Assembly: GCA_010015745.1 (NCBI GenBank)
Contig: ML978203.1
Span: 165,310-229,309 of the forward strand
DNA: 64,000 nt
Origin: Setomelanomma holmii
Taxonomy: Eukaryota > Ascomycota > Dothideomycetes > Pleosporales > Phaeosphaeriaceae
Direction of reading: 5' to 3'
Every line of letters begins with the position of its first letter. Within the stretch, counting starts at the first letter, position 1. Position numbers and translations under genes: made by a program. Below, one piece after another: positions 24,217 to 35,713 of the stretch. The notes below the pieces were generated by a model. The model searched no databases and was not told where the DNA came from. It saw nothing but the letters and a program-made list of their open reading frames with translations.

Positions 24217-24521
24217 GTTGATGGTTGTAGAAAGAGGATTTGGGATGCGATGAAGGTATATTTTCGTTCTGATATAATTTGGTGTGCGTTCATGTTGATT
24301 TTTGCTGTCGCTTGGTGACTTGCTTAGAGAGTGTATTCCCGGCTTAAGCTGAGAAGGTCAACGTTTTGTGCTACACACGGGGGAGGGCTCGCATTGGCAA
24401 TTGCCTCCGGATCGACGTCGATCGACGACGATCGTCCCCACAATCTTACAGCCCCTTCAACCTCCTCAGCTACAATCCTCAGATCTGTAGTGCGAGCACT
24501 GACACCCACCTAAAAGTCCCA

Positions 24522-25636
24522 CTATCCTATCTTCCTGACATACCAAACCTTCGCAATCTTCGCAATCTCAATATTCAACATCTGCCTATCAATCTTATGC
24601 TCCGCAATATACCCCTTCTCCTCAACCATAATATCACCCTGCACCCATTTCAGAAAATTTCCGAAGCTCTTCATATTCCTTTCCACACATTCTTCTTTTA
24701 GGTAGTCCAACCCCTGCTCCAATCTTTGCTCCGACGTCCATACCTTCGCCACCACAGCCGCAGCTTCGCGCTTCTGCTCACAGCCCTCAGGCGACTGTTT
24801 GGGCGGTGAGATGAAAGTAGGCTTGAAGCGACCGCCTTTAGTCTTGAACCACAGACTTGGATTGGCGTTGTGTGGTGGAAGGGCGGGTTTCCAAACGATC
24901 CCCTCGCCTTCGCCGTCGTGACCGAAAGTCGCAGCGAAAGGGCAGTGTGCGGCGACTTGGTCTGCAAGAGGCTCGAGGTCGTCAATTGTGCGTTGAATGT
25001 TTTCTGGATACAGGATGGAGCTGAACACGCCGGCTCGCGAATTGTTGTAGATGTCGTGGTTGGGCAGCGCGATGCCACCATAGTCGCTCTCTCGTTGCCA
25101 CTCGCCGTGATGTTAATCGAGATGATGACGAAGCGTTTTGATAGTTTGGAGACTGCGACGTCTTTCTGAATGGACTGGCCTATCCATTCACCTGCAATGA
25201 GCACAGGGTGATTAGGGTCCACTGATGTGTCTGGTTTCAGTAGCGCAAAGCGCGCTGTTATTATATCGCGCAGTCGAAGCAAAGCTTTCGTCTTTCTAGA
25301 CATCTCATTCGCAAAGCCTGCGTTGTCCTTCGCTGTTTGCAAGCCAACATTGTTCCGTGATTGGAAAACTATGCGATCATCGCCGTAGACGAGAATATCT
25401 GCATGCGTGCCATGGAGCTTCACTGTACCAACGATTGATATTTGACCGGGCGTCAGATCAGTTCCTGGTCTTCCTGGATCGCGGTGTAGCTCTTTGAGTG
25501 CCTTGACAATCTCACTGATGTGGTTCGTGATCTTTGGGTAAAGTGTTGACTTGGTCGAAGATGCCATGGTGGTCGATGGCGACGTCGAGCGCAATATCAA
25601 GGAGGACGAATCGCTTGGTGGCTCGAGAGCGGACAT
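24522..25636 (-). pseudogene. RNA ligase (Rnl2-like nucleotidyltransferase fold) with a frameshift
   Basis: The first frame, from ATG 25636 (alternative ATG 25567), contains motif I VKLHGTHADILV with the nucleotidyl-lysine, and AGEWIG (motif III-like). The second frame, to the stop at 24522, contains motif IV EGIVWK and motif V-like LWFKTKGGRF, then a helical C-terminal domain. The frames meet at about 25085-25096 in a GAGAGAG run; removing one GA joins NE to SDYGGIALPNHD without loss. No phase-compatible intron fits. About 371 codons in all. Such ligases seal RNA ends through an enzyme-AMP intermediate. Either the gene is recently dead, or the extra GA is an assembly error, in which case it is a normal enzyme. 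Confidence 0.72.
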
Positions 25637-27060
25637 GTTGTCGGGAGAGTCTGAATTGGAAGCATAGAGTTCGGAGCCTTTTTTGTGCCTTACGTATGCT
25701 GTATGTCTCGATCAAATTGAGTTTTTGAGTTCGAGATTGTGTTTCAACTGGACTTTTTGGCGACCAGAGACTCTTTTGGACGCTGGGTAAAAGCAAGTAT
25801 TGATTCAGGCGTGGCACGACCTATGACTCCTATCGCTGCAACGTATGTTTTTGCCGGTTTGTGGCAATGCAATCAGGCATCAGCGTCAGCTGTATCATAT
25901 TCAAAACCGCTCAGCTCGCTTTCACAGAATGCGGTATAGCTATCTGCAGAGCAGGACTAGTCCGATGTGCTCTGCGAACGAGCTCAACACATGTCGTTGC
26001 AGAGTCGCGTTCGTAACGCAAAAAGGGTAATGCACTTGACAGCATAGACTTCGAAGATTTGGAGAGATCAGGCAGAGCTCGAAAAGTTATGATGATCGTA
26101 TCGAAGGTCGAAAGCCCAAGTGACGATAATTCAATGGCGTTGAGGCTCAGCGACTTCGGCTTTCAGCGGGCCTTCCTCCGGCCCCACTCCCGGTGTCTGA
26201 TTGGCCAGGACAACTCCCTGCCCTCCAGCCCACAAGGGAAGCACCGCCGACAACAAGCTCAATCAGAGCAAGACAATGTAGAACCGATTATCCGAAGGGA
26301 CTGACCGATTCGTCAAATATTTTCTGGTCAAGTGTGATGGAATTGGCACATGTTACACCACTGCATCGGCCCGACTGTGTGCAGTCTCACCGCAAGATGA
26401 AAGACCTGCGATGCTGAGACTCAGAAATGATGTGTGAGATAGACTGGCGGACCCGCCAGCTGCAATATCATAATGAACAAGATGCAAATTCCGTTTTGGA
26501 CGTCTTGAAGCTATACTAGATATTATGAGTGTACATTGGCCGATCCACATCTTGTGGTGTGCTCGTCCACCATCAAATCATAATTCACGAGAACGCACTT
26601 TCTCACCACACCCTTCACCATAAGATTGGATATGACTCAATCATAATTCATCTCTAAAGTAATTCCTTCAAAAGTATCGTGTAAGAGCATTGTCGTGCCC
26701 TCCCACCACCATCATCCCATCACCAAGTCTTGGCGACAACAAGGTGCACCACGCCCTATCACCCCGGGCCCTTTGGGACACCCCTAGAGTCCCAGGCGGG
26801 CATTGCAGGTTCTCTTCGGATCGTACGGGAAACTTGTGGACAAGTGATCCAGCGATTACGTATCGTTATCTTTGTGAGGCCGGAAGCAAACCGTGGCCGG
26901 AATCAAAACCGGCCTCGTGTATATAGGCGCGAGTTGAGTGCGCTCGGGATTTGAATTCCAAAACACCAACACAACTAGGGGGCTTGGACCACGTTTGACT
27001 CCACAACGACGTTTATAACTCCTTTATACTTTTTTCCTTCTCAGGATACGTGTTGGCAAT
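25637..27060. other. Intergenic upstream of the indoleamine dioxygenase gene
   Basis: 1.4 kb. The proximal 170 bases carry an inverted repeat and TATA box listed separately. The distal part shows nothing recognisable. Confidence 0.45.
26895..26925 (+). promoter_or_regulatory. CGG-N8-CCG inverted repeat next to a TATA box (IDO promoter)
   Basis: GGCCGGAATCAAAACCGGCC at 26895-26914 is a perfect 6-bp inverted repeat around eight bases. It contains CGG and CCG triplets in the inverted arrangement that Zn2Cys6 dimers bind. TATATA follows at 26920-26925, about 136 bp before the ATG. The proximity suggests a regulated promoter. Confidence 0.55.
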
Positions 27061-28631
27061 ATGTCGAAGACTTCTTTTGACTTTCCCGTCCTTGACGGCA
27101 CCAGGCCCGATGACCATACCCTCCCCGCCTTCATGGTGTCGACGACAAGAGGGTTCCTTCCTCGTCAAGAGCCTATCGTTGAGCTTCCGAAGGAGTTCGC
27201 TGCTCTTGACTCTTTGCTACAGCGCATGCCTATCAAGACGCTGTCGGGTGAGCCAGGCCTTCTTGCCAACTTCACCTTCGGCGAGACGGTGCTGAAGGAG
27301 CTTCGCGATCTGTCGCCTGAGATTGAGATGTATCGTGATGACCTTGTTGTCATGAATGCACTATATCGCGACTACTCTTTCTTGGCTTCGGCGTATCTCT
27401 TCGAGCCTTGCCATGAGAGGTTCATGCGTGGTGAGCCGTATGGACTAGGGCGTCAGTCGTTGCCACGATGCATTGCACTACCTATTGTTAAGGTTGCTGA
27501 GATGTAAGACACCCTCCTCCTTGTCATGTTGTGGTATCAAGTCTGCAGGGCTCTATCGTTTCGTCACTTCAGCTAATCACATGAACGTTGTCAGTGCTGG
27601 GTTCAAGCCCTTCATGGAGTATGCCGGCTCCTATGCTCTCTTCAATTATCGCTTAGTTGAACCAGAGAAGGGCCTTGACTATGACAACCTGCGCCTGATC
27701 CGCGCTTTCGAGTGTGGACTGGATCCTACCTCGTCTGAGGCTGGCTTCGTCCTTGTTCATATTGCTATGGTAAAGGAGTCAGGCGCGCTCGTCAAAGGTG
27801 CTGCCGATATGCTAGATGCTTGCGCTGCGCGCGATCGGGAGCGTTTCGACGACGGTCTGAGACTCTTGGTGGGCGCGCTGGCCAAAGTCAACGCTGTCAT
27901 GAACAGTTAGTATACCGCCTAAGCCCTAGGCACGAAGCTGACGTTAGTTTAGCGATGTGGAAGCGTAGCAAACCTAATGGATACACCAGCTTCCGGACCT
28001 TCATCTTCGGTATCACATCTCAATCGATGTTCCCTAATGGAGTCATCTACGAGGGCGTCAGTGAGGAGCCACTGTCTTTCCGTGGAGAATCAGGGGCAAA
28101 CGACTCCATGATCCCCATGTGCGACAACCTCTTGCAGGTCAAGATGCCACAGACGCCCCTAACAGACATCCTCAAGGACTTCCGCCAGTACCGCCCTGGC
28201 AACCACCGAGAATTCTTGGAAGCTGTGCGAGATAGCGCTGAAGAGTCTGGTGTTCGCGAATTTGCCAAAGGCGATTCCGTGTCTGCCGCACTCTATCTTC
28301 AAGCTCTCGACCAAGTGCGCGATTTTCGCTGGCGGCATTGGTGCTTCACGCGCGAGTACATCCTGAAGCACACATCGCATCCAACCGCGACAGGTGGCAG
28401 CCCAATCGTCACGGTATGTATCTTCAGTTCCACCGCAAAATCCTCACTGATTTCACATAGTGGTTACCAAACCAACTTCAAGCCGTGCTCGCTCAGATGG
28501 TGGAGACCTCTGAGTACTGCAAGAGCATAAATGGTGTGAACGACATCATGGAGACTGCAAACCTCCAATGGGAGACACTAAGGAAGGAGGTAGAGAAGTA
28601 CTGCGGTGTGCGAGGGGTTGCTGCATCTTGA
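27061..28631 (+). CDS. Indoleamine 2,3-dioxygenase (IDO/BNA2 family)
   Basis: Four exons: 27061-27503, 27595-27905, 27953-28413, 28461-28631; 461 aa. IDO is a haem enzyme that opens the indole ring of L-tryptophan to N-formylkynurenine, the first step to kynurenine and de novo NAD. Family marks include MNALYRDYSFLASAYL, AEIAGFKPFMEYAGSYALFN across exons 1-2, MWKRSKPNGYTSFRTFIFGI, and RWRHWCFTREYI, in which His380 is the expected proximal haem ligand, followed by HPTATGGSPIVTWLPNQL across the last intron. Introns are 91, 47 and 47 bp, all phase-consistent. Cytosolic, no targeting signal. Filamentous fungi have several IDO paralogues and I cannot say which this is. Confidence 0.94.
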
Positions 28632-29361
28632 AATCGAGGTCTTGAATCGTGTCGCAGCATGAAGGGGAGGTTGGCCCGCGATATTGGCACTTCTCTTAAG
28701 TGCAGCTTGCGCGGTCGAGATGTGCAAGCCCATGCAAAGCTGCCAGCTCCAGGCTAGAAGCTTGATGAGGCGATAGAGTATGTTGGTGAGGCTCTCCCAA
28801 CGCCTCTTTCGTGCGCTATGCGCACATGTTGGCGCAACAGGGCAAGGCAGCTGCACGACGCTGGCGGATGATACCGGTCTTTAATGCGGAGTAGCTCACA
28901 AAGTAGTGGTTGAACCAATGCATCGTCAAATAAATCGTGCTTGCGCCCTTTCCCTTGGCGATGCCAGCGGGACCGATACGGGGACCAATGGGTCGCGTGC
29001 GGCATATGACCGCATTATGAGGGCGCAGTAGCCAGCACAGACACGCTGGTATGAGGCATAGGCTTTGTTCCTGGTGGTGTCTCGCGTTGTGAGTCGCGTT
29101 GTGAGTCGCGTCGTGGTTGAGTCAGTAGAGATCTATGCGTCATCTCCATAGACAACGGACGCTAGTTATTAACCCCAGACTCCGCCCATCGCTCTTGTTA
29201 GACCAACCCAGCGCCACCCAGCACTCCGAGACTATCAATGATTGCTGCACGACATCTCATGGAATACCCGCCCTTCACACGAATACCAACCAGAATATTA
29301 ATACGGCGAAACATTCGAATACGGACCTGACGAAGCTACGTAGCTACCCCACACAACCACC
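28632..29361. other. Intergenic; IDO terminator and GTPase promoter
   Basis: 730 bp with no gene. It includes a 12-bp tandem repeat (gcgttgtgagtc, about 2.7 units, 29084-29116). The stretch before 29361 is A/C-rich, like a leader. Confidence 0.45.
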
Positions 29362-31406
29362 ATGACCTCACGACACGCACCCAAACAGAACCCAGCGGAG
29401 CGGCGGAAAGGCGAGAGTGTATGTAGGCACGTGATTTCATGTTCACAGCGCTAATAAGAGTGGCAGGCACTCAGCGAATTCGCTGACTACGTACAGAAGC
29501 AGCAAGCGTTGCGCCGCCCGCCTGGCCTAACACCCGCCGTTCTTGAAGACCACGATGAGTTGAGCATTTTGGACGAGCTCGGCCTGTCCGATGACACTAG
29601 GACGCATATTCGCTTGAAGACGCTTCTTACCAACCCTGCCGAGGAGAATGTCGCGGCCCTTATTGAGCACATTAGAGAGCGCATGGTGGAGGGCCACGGC
29701 GAGGCGTTGTTTGACGTTGGGCTTGAGGACAATGGCGACTCCATGGGCTTCTCGAAAGAGAGCTGGGAGTTCGCCCTAGGGAGGATAGGCGCTGCCTGCG
29801 AGGAGCTCAAAGCTGACTACAGGCTGCTCATGACACGGAACGGTGGTGGCGACGTTGAGGTCGGCCCGCGCGACGCGAAAGAGACAGGCTTGAGCGGGAA
29901 GATGATTTTGCGTCAACGGCCGCAAAACGTTGACGACGTGATCGAGACGAGGATAGCAGTGGTGGGAAATGGTGAGTCCCACGCGGTATTGGCAGCCGCA
30001 TCTTGCTGACCCTGGCAGTCGACGCAGGCAAAAGCACCATGCTTGGTGTCCTTGTCAAAGGCGGGCTAGACGATGGCCGCGGTAAAGCGCGAGTCAATCT
30101 CTTCCGCCACAAGCACGAGATTGAGAGTGGTCGAACCAGCTCTGTTGGTATGGAGATCATGGGCTTTGACAGCAAGGGCGAGGTCGTCGTCTCGAACGTC
30201 GCAGGTCGGAAGCTGACGTGGGAGGAAATTGGGCGACGATCGGTGTGTTCTATACGACCTTTTAGCAAGACATGTCGCTAATGGTTGCAGGCAAAAGTGA
30301 TTAGCTTCACTGATTTGGCAGGTCACGAAAGATACCTCCGCACGACCGTGTTTGGCTTACTGTCTAGCGAGCCGAATTACTGCCTGCTCATGGTAGCCGC
30401 AAATAACGGCCTGGTGGGTATGAGCAAAGAGCACTTGGGCATTGCGCTTGCTCTCAATGTGCCGGTCATGGTCTGCATCACCAAAATCGACATATGTCCG
30501 CCTCAAATTCTGGAGCAGACCATCACTCAGCTCACCAAGATCCTGAAGTCGCCTGGTGCTCGCAAGATACCAGTTTTCATCAAGAACAGAGAGGAGTGCA
30601 TCAACACTGCCAGCCAGTTCGTCTCTAGCCGGATATGTCCCATCTTCCAGGTATCCAATGTCACGGGCCACAACCTAGACTTGGTTCGCACCTTCCTTAA
30701 CATTCTACCCCACCACGGCAACTATGACAGCTCTGCACCGCTGGAATTTTACGTCAACGACACATTCTCTGTACCTTTCGTCGGTACTGTCGTTTCGGGT
30801 GTGGTTAAGTCTGGCGTCATACACGCAGGCGATTCCATACTTGTTGGGCCTGACAGTCTTGGCCAGTTCACCACGACGAAGGTGCGCTCCATCGAGCGAA
30901 AGCGCATACAGGTACCTGGCTGTTCTGCTGGCCAGTCTGCTAGCCTTGCACTGCGTAACGTCCGGCGGAAGGACGTGCGCAAAGGCATGGTGGTTCTGCA
31001 CAAGCCCGACAAGCCCGATCCAACGACGGGCGCGATGCTCAACCCTAAGGTCTACCGCGAATTCGTTGCCGAAGTACTCATCTTGTCGCATGCCACCACC
31101 ATCAAGACGAAGTACCAAGCAATGCTACATGTCGGTCCCGTGTCCCAGACGTGCGCAATCATAGATATCGATCGTCAATACATTCGAACTGGCGACCGCG
31201 CGCAGGTCGCCTTTCGCTTCGTGCAACGGCCGGAATACTTAACTGTCGGCGATCGCATACTCTTCCGCGAGGGCAGGACAAAAGGTTTGGGTATTGTCAA
31301 GCGAGTCGGGTACGATACCAAACACCCATTAAATCCGGAGTTGCAGAAGGAGCAGGATAAGGGAAAAGAGTGCCAACAAGATGGCAAGAAAGTCGAGGTT
31401 TCATGA
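29362..31406 (+). CDS. GTPBP1/GTPBP2-family translational GTPase
   Basis: Four exons: 29362-29418, 29467-29971, 30019-30242, 30291-31406; 633 aa. The G domain is complete: G1 GNVDAGKST (about 185-193, split by the second intron), G3 DLAGHE (270-275), G4 TKID (326-329). EF-Tu-like beta-barrels follow, with FYVNDTFSVPFVGTVVSGVV and HVGPVSQTCAIIDID. The gap between G1 and G3 is long with the GVGMEI-like TSSVGMEIMGF segment typical of GTPBP1 rather than Hbs1 or eEF1A. Animal members act in ribosome rescue and mRNA turnover; a cytosolic role of that kind is inferred. All introns are 47-48 bp. The first 180 residues are helical and acidic. Confidence 0.92.
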
Positions 31407-31702
31407 TATCGTACCTACGACTGATTTCGTGTACTTGACGCCATAGCTAATTTAATGCATAGGAATGAGTCAATAGAGCCATTGGCTTCCTTCCAGTGGT
31501 CGAGGTGTACGTTTATGATCTCTTCAGCTACTTTGTGACTTGGCGGTACTATGATCGGCGTGCGCAAGATCGCTGACGTGCGGCTGAGGTGACGCAACCT
31601 GATTGGCTAGCACCACCTTACTTAGGCAGTCGCCATCCCCAACCTCAGCAATTCCACTTTCCTCTGCTTTCTTCGTTTCCCTCTCGTTCTGCCCAGTTCA
31701 TA

Positions 31703-32641
31703 ATGTCAAGTCATCGCGAGTCTGCAGGCCCGCATATGCTCACTCTCAAAGACTTACTCGCCCACTTCGCTCCCGCCGCCGTCTCTCCACTTCACGGCAC
31801 GGCCCCCGCGGACAAACAGGACTGTCCAATCTGTCTCCAAAACTTCAGCACGCAACAAGAGAGCTCAGACGTCACAGAGTCACCATGTCAACCCATGCTA
31901 CTACATGGATGCAATCACGTTATCGGCGGCACCTGTCTCACCAAATTGCTCCAAGCGAACATACTGCACTGCCCACTTTGTCGCAAGTCCATCGAACGCG
32001 TCACGGGGTCCACTCCGATCCCATACTGGCTGTGCTGGCTTCTGGAGACGAATCAGTTTCCATTCTCGTCCGTGACGCTTTGGATTGTTATGGCGCGACC
32101 GGAACTTGTTAGCGAGACCGACGAGCAGCAACTTGAAGTGAGGGAGTTCGATGAACTGCACCTAAAGCTGTTCATGAGAGACCTGAGTCCAGATGAGAGG
32201 AAGAGGCTTTGGAAAATGTATATGCGAGCCCCATCGACTGATACGCCACTGGCGGTCGTTTTCGTCGCGGGTATCGTTGCGGCTTTGTGGGTAGTAGAGT
32301 ACATCCTTCGACTGGTAACATCGTCATCAAGTGTACCAGGTTGCAATCAAGTTCTAGGGCTCATTAAGCTTATGGGATTAAATCGAAAAAGTGTCCTCTT
32401 TCTGATCGGCGTCGCGACTCTCTTCCTTGGCGACAAATATGCTACCATGCCTCGCAACGCATATCGAATCATCGGACCGCGCTACTTGGCAATCGCCTTG
32501 TTCACGGTATCAGCAATGTGCTTAGCACGAGCGCTACCGCTATGGTTGCTATTTCTGGTATCAGTTTCGGACTGTTTGATGTTTGGTGTTGTGGTATGGA
32601 TGTTGCTTGGGTTTGTCACAAGCAAGCGGAAGGGCCAGTAA
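31703..32641 (+). CDS. RING-finger multi-pass membrane protein (probable E3 ubiquitin ligase)
   Basis: Single exon, 312 aa, start ATG 31703 (MSSHRESAGPHMLTLKDLL). The RING domain spans about residues 41-94: CPIC, then GCNHVIGGTCL, then CPLC, an H-containing RING variant. A charged linker with RDLSPDERKRLW follows. The C-terminal half has three to four hydrophobic segments, e.g. LAVVFVAGIVAALWVVEYIL and SVLFLIGVATLFLG, ending in the basic tail SKRKGQ. It should be an ER- or endomembrane-anchored ubiquitin ligase; substrate unknown. It is followed within 104 bp by a shorter related gene. Confidence 0.8.
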   Translation: MSSHRESAGPHMLTLKDLLAHFAPAAVSPLHGTAPADKQDCPICLQNFSTQQESSDVTESPCQPMLLHGCNHVIGGTCLTKLLQANILHCPLCRKSIERVTGSTPIPYWLCWLLETNQFPFSSVTLWIVMARPELVSETDEQQLEVREFDELHLKLFMRDLSPDERKRLWKMYMRAPSTDTPLAVVFVAGIVAALWVVEYILRLVTSSSSVPGCNQVLGLIKLMGLNRKSVLFLIGVATLFLGDKYATMPRNAYRIIGPRYLAIALFTVSAMCLARALPLWLLFLVSVSDCLMFGVVVWMLLGFVTSKRKGQ

Positions 32642-32744
32642 AAGGAAAGACTCACGCCCCAGGGGATTTAGGAACCTGTTCGTACAGAGAACGGAGTTTG
32701 AATATCACCAACCACGATCGGCTGAATCAAAGGCGCATCCTATC

Positions 32745-33287
32745 ATGCCTCCAACATCTTTGATCCCCGTTGGCGCTCAAGGTTCCCGCCATATGAATGG
32801 ACCGGATACGGAATGTCCCGAGCTCGACGAACGTTGTTAGACTTACCAGAGCATTTGACAAGCTGTCAGGTTTCGCGTAGTGCATGTGCTGGAGGACGAT
32901 CAAACGTGTCGCATATGTCTGCGCCGATTCAACAAGAAAGATGACCCTCTAGATCCATCCGAGAAGCCTCGTCGGCCTCGCCAGATTCAACCTCGTAATC
33001 ATCTGGTCGGAAGTTGGTATGTTAGAAGAATGCTTCCTCGTGGAATGACGAGGTGCCCACGATGTCTGGTTGAGATTGCGACCACGAACCCGTGCCGGTA
33101 TGGATCTCATTTCTGCTCCAATTGGAAGGTTTACATCTCTTGCCCGCGAGGGAACTACGATTTGCGCTGCTTCAAGCAGAAGAGAACGGAACTGAAGATA
33201 TGCAGCATTTCGATGGACTACACGACCGTATTCTTGATGGTAATTCTGACCTCGATGATTGTATGCTTCTTTTCATATGTTACATGA
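32745..33287 (+). CDS. Degenerate RING-like paralogue, shortened
   Basis: Two exons: 32745-32835 and 32881-33287, joined through a 45-bp intron; 165 aa. Start ATG 32745 (MPPTSLIPVGAQGSRHMNGP). It aligns by eye with the preceding gene: CRICLRRF for CPICLQNF, RNHLVGSWYV for CNHVIGGTCL, CPRC for CPLC. Two inner cysteines are therefore replaced (by Arg and Tyr) while the outer pairs and His remain. One membrane segment is left at the C-terminus (TTVFLMVILTSMIVCFFSYV). The coding-like frame past 33287 suggests further decay. It is either a non-zinc-binding relic or a repurposed copy. The intron is inferred, so the 5' part is less certain. Confidence 0.5.
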
Positions 33288-34375
33288 ACGAGCCATCCGG
33301 GTGGACTTGGGCAGCTGTGGGAGATATATACTGCTTCAACGCTGTGTTCTAAGGTTTGGAATCTAAGTTTCGCATGATGCCCGCGAATTAGCACTTCCGC
33401 GCATACTCCCTGTCCCTCTTAAGTGCAGATGCCGGCTATGTGGTTCCACTAGTCAACGTCATGGTGTTTTATGGAATCGATAGGTGGTTACGTTCGCACT
33501 ACCAAGAGAGCTTAGACGCCTCCAGTCCAGCAAAATCTCCCGGGGATGATGCTATCAGGAATGCAGCAAATCTCATCAGCTTCCAGGGCTGCGTGTGAGC
33601 CAACCTTGATTCTCGAAACATTCATCTCAGCGAAAAGCGATTTGAACATCGTGCCGTCTTGCCAATATTCTGCCGCCTGGCACGCCTGACTTCAAGCAAA
33701 CTTGCATCATTTCTCGCACTTTCGCTAAGCATCGAGCGGGTAAGCTTCTTCTTTCAGCCACACATGAGGTTGTAACAGGATTCCGTGGAATTCCGATTGA
33801 ACGGTCGCTCATACGAGGTATTCCCTGATTCGTCGATTGTCGGCACCAAAAACCTCGGACATCACGAACTTGATTTGTCTTCCAGCTCGTGACAACACGC
33901 TTTGCCAACTTGAGCTCAGATTTGCGAGTATCCGATATGCAATTGTGGGGGCGAGACGTGTCAATCTCACGATCTCGCCAGGTGCGCAAATACATACTTC
34001 AGCAAAGGTTGCAACATCTTCGTCAATGCGAAGCACTTACATGCCATCACTAATCCTCTCGACGTCACAGCAGAGTGAACAAGCAGGTACCGGGCGTAGT
34101 TCTCCCGAACAACCCCCCGGCATCCAGAATTCCAACCCCCACACATTCCACCCAAGCCCGCCCCAGACGAAGCTTGTCTCGAACAAGCTTCAGCGTCGCT
34201 TCCCCGCGCACCTGGCGGCTCAACAGCCTGGGCGTACATAAAGAAGAGCCGCGATTCTAACCCCTCCATTACCCTATCATCTTGACTCCGATCCATTGTC
34301 TTGCGCGTGGTCCTACGAGTCTCCGTCCAAGGTGCGTCGGTCGCACGTTGCGACACGCCACACTCGACCACAGCC
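33288..34375. other. Intergenic, possible remains of the RING paralogue
   Basis: 1.1 kb. The first 65 bases contain a coding-like alternative frame (EPSGWTWAAVGDIYCF) that may be the decayed end of the RING relic. The remainder shows no gene; the 3' part should be the promoter of the DUF7730 gene. Confidence 0.4.
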
Positions 34376-35388
34376 ATGAAGGCCAAACTTTTTGGCCTGA
34401 TTCCTCGCGCGCGATGGGTGCCGTCCGATATTCCAGCGCAAGACACGCAGAAACAAAAGGAGCGCAAATCTCGAAATCCTTTCTCTTCGTCCAGCAAACC
34501 GGTGCCTCCACTGCGGCTGCGCAAATCTACGATAAGCTTGACGTCTGAGCCAGACCCGGAACTCGATGCGCGCACACAATTGCAGGGTCAGAGCATGTTT
34601 TTCGCGCGGTTGCCACTTGAGATTAGGAAGATGGTGTACGAGTACGTCATGGGCGAGGAGACGGTGCATTTGACAATGGGAAGTAAGAAGCGGTTTGGAC
34701 ACTTTGTGTGTGAAGATGAGGGCGCGGGCAGGGAGTGTGGGTGTCGCGTGCTTGTGGGTGGACGGGAGGGAGAGAGGTTAGATGCGGGCTGCGTGAAGAT
34801 GTTGAGGAGTTGTCGAAGGATGTGAGTACTGCTATTACTCGGACTTGGTTGTGCTAGTTGCACACGCTGGTCTTCCGATTACCACCATGGGTTAGGTGCT
34901 GATATGATAACAGGTACTCCGAAGCTGTCCCGCATCTGTATCGCCCACATACATTCTCCCTCCTACATATTACGCACTTGCTATATCTCCCAACCTTCAT
35001 GCCGCAACCGCGCCTAAACACGATTCGCACGCTGCGTCTCCGATGGGCTATACGCGCGCTCCCATACTTACGCCGTGGGCCCGCGCAACGTCTCGCGTAC
35101 CGCGAAGACACGACGAATTGGGAACGTGGATGGGCCATAATAGCAGGTATGACTGGTCTGAGAGATCTGTACGTTGTAGTCACGGATCCCAGTCCGCAGG
35201 ATATGTGGGAACGGCATTGGCTGGAGCTGGAAGAAGTTCTTTTGAGGCCTGTGAAGTCGGTCGTCAAACCCCAGTGGTTTGAACTGATGCTACCGTATGA
35301 GAATTGTGGGACGGCATGGGATATGGGCGAGAGTAGTTGTGTATTGAGGAAGCCTGAAGGCGATGGCGATGGTGAAGAGGAGGATTGA
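34376..35388 (+). CDS. DUF7730/F-box-like protein, copy A
   Basis: Two exons: 34376-34821 and 34914-35388 (92-bp intron); 306 aa. The signature FARLPLEIRKMVYEYVMGEE sits at about residues 76-95, then VHLTMGSKKRFGHFVC and a Cys-containing segment. The intron splits the Met of RSCRRM-YSEAVPHLYRPHTF. The C-terminal half has IRTLRLRWAIRALP and GMTGLRDLYVVV. This large fungal family has an F-box-like helical start and unknown role. A second copy lies inverted at 37965-39034 with its intron at the same point. N-terminal 70 residues are basic and Ser-rich. Confidence 0.8.
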
Positions 35389-35713
35389 AGGGTAGGAAAT
35401 GATAACGCACAATGTGTCATGGACATCAAGAGTCGGTTGGTGATTTATTGAAAGTGTGACCAGACTTGTGCTCGGAGATCTTCTCGCAACATATCTTCGC
35501 ACACGAAGAATCGAGCATGGAACCCAGTATCGAACGCTCTTCGCATCAATACAGCTCCATGAGGAAACAGTATCCGAGCTCGACGCATGACAAAAACTCG
35601 AATGAACACTGCGGTGGCTCACAAGAATTGCTCATTACTTCATCAAGACCTCATATATACACCTCTTCCATCTCTCAGCCTTCCCACGTCCATCCGTCCC
35701 AACAACATTGAGA
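35389..35713. other. Convergent 3' flanks
   Basis: 325 bp between the 3' ends of DUF7730 copy A (plus) and the phosphodiesterase (minus). No gene or repeat seen. Confidence 0.5.

Noticed and set aside
25028..25120. A short intron to explain the RNA-ligase frame change
   Set aside because: The only GT in range is the gtggca site at about 25076, and with the cag before ctccatcctg it gives the wrong phase and would delete conserved sequence.
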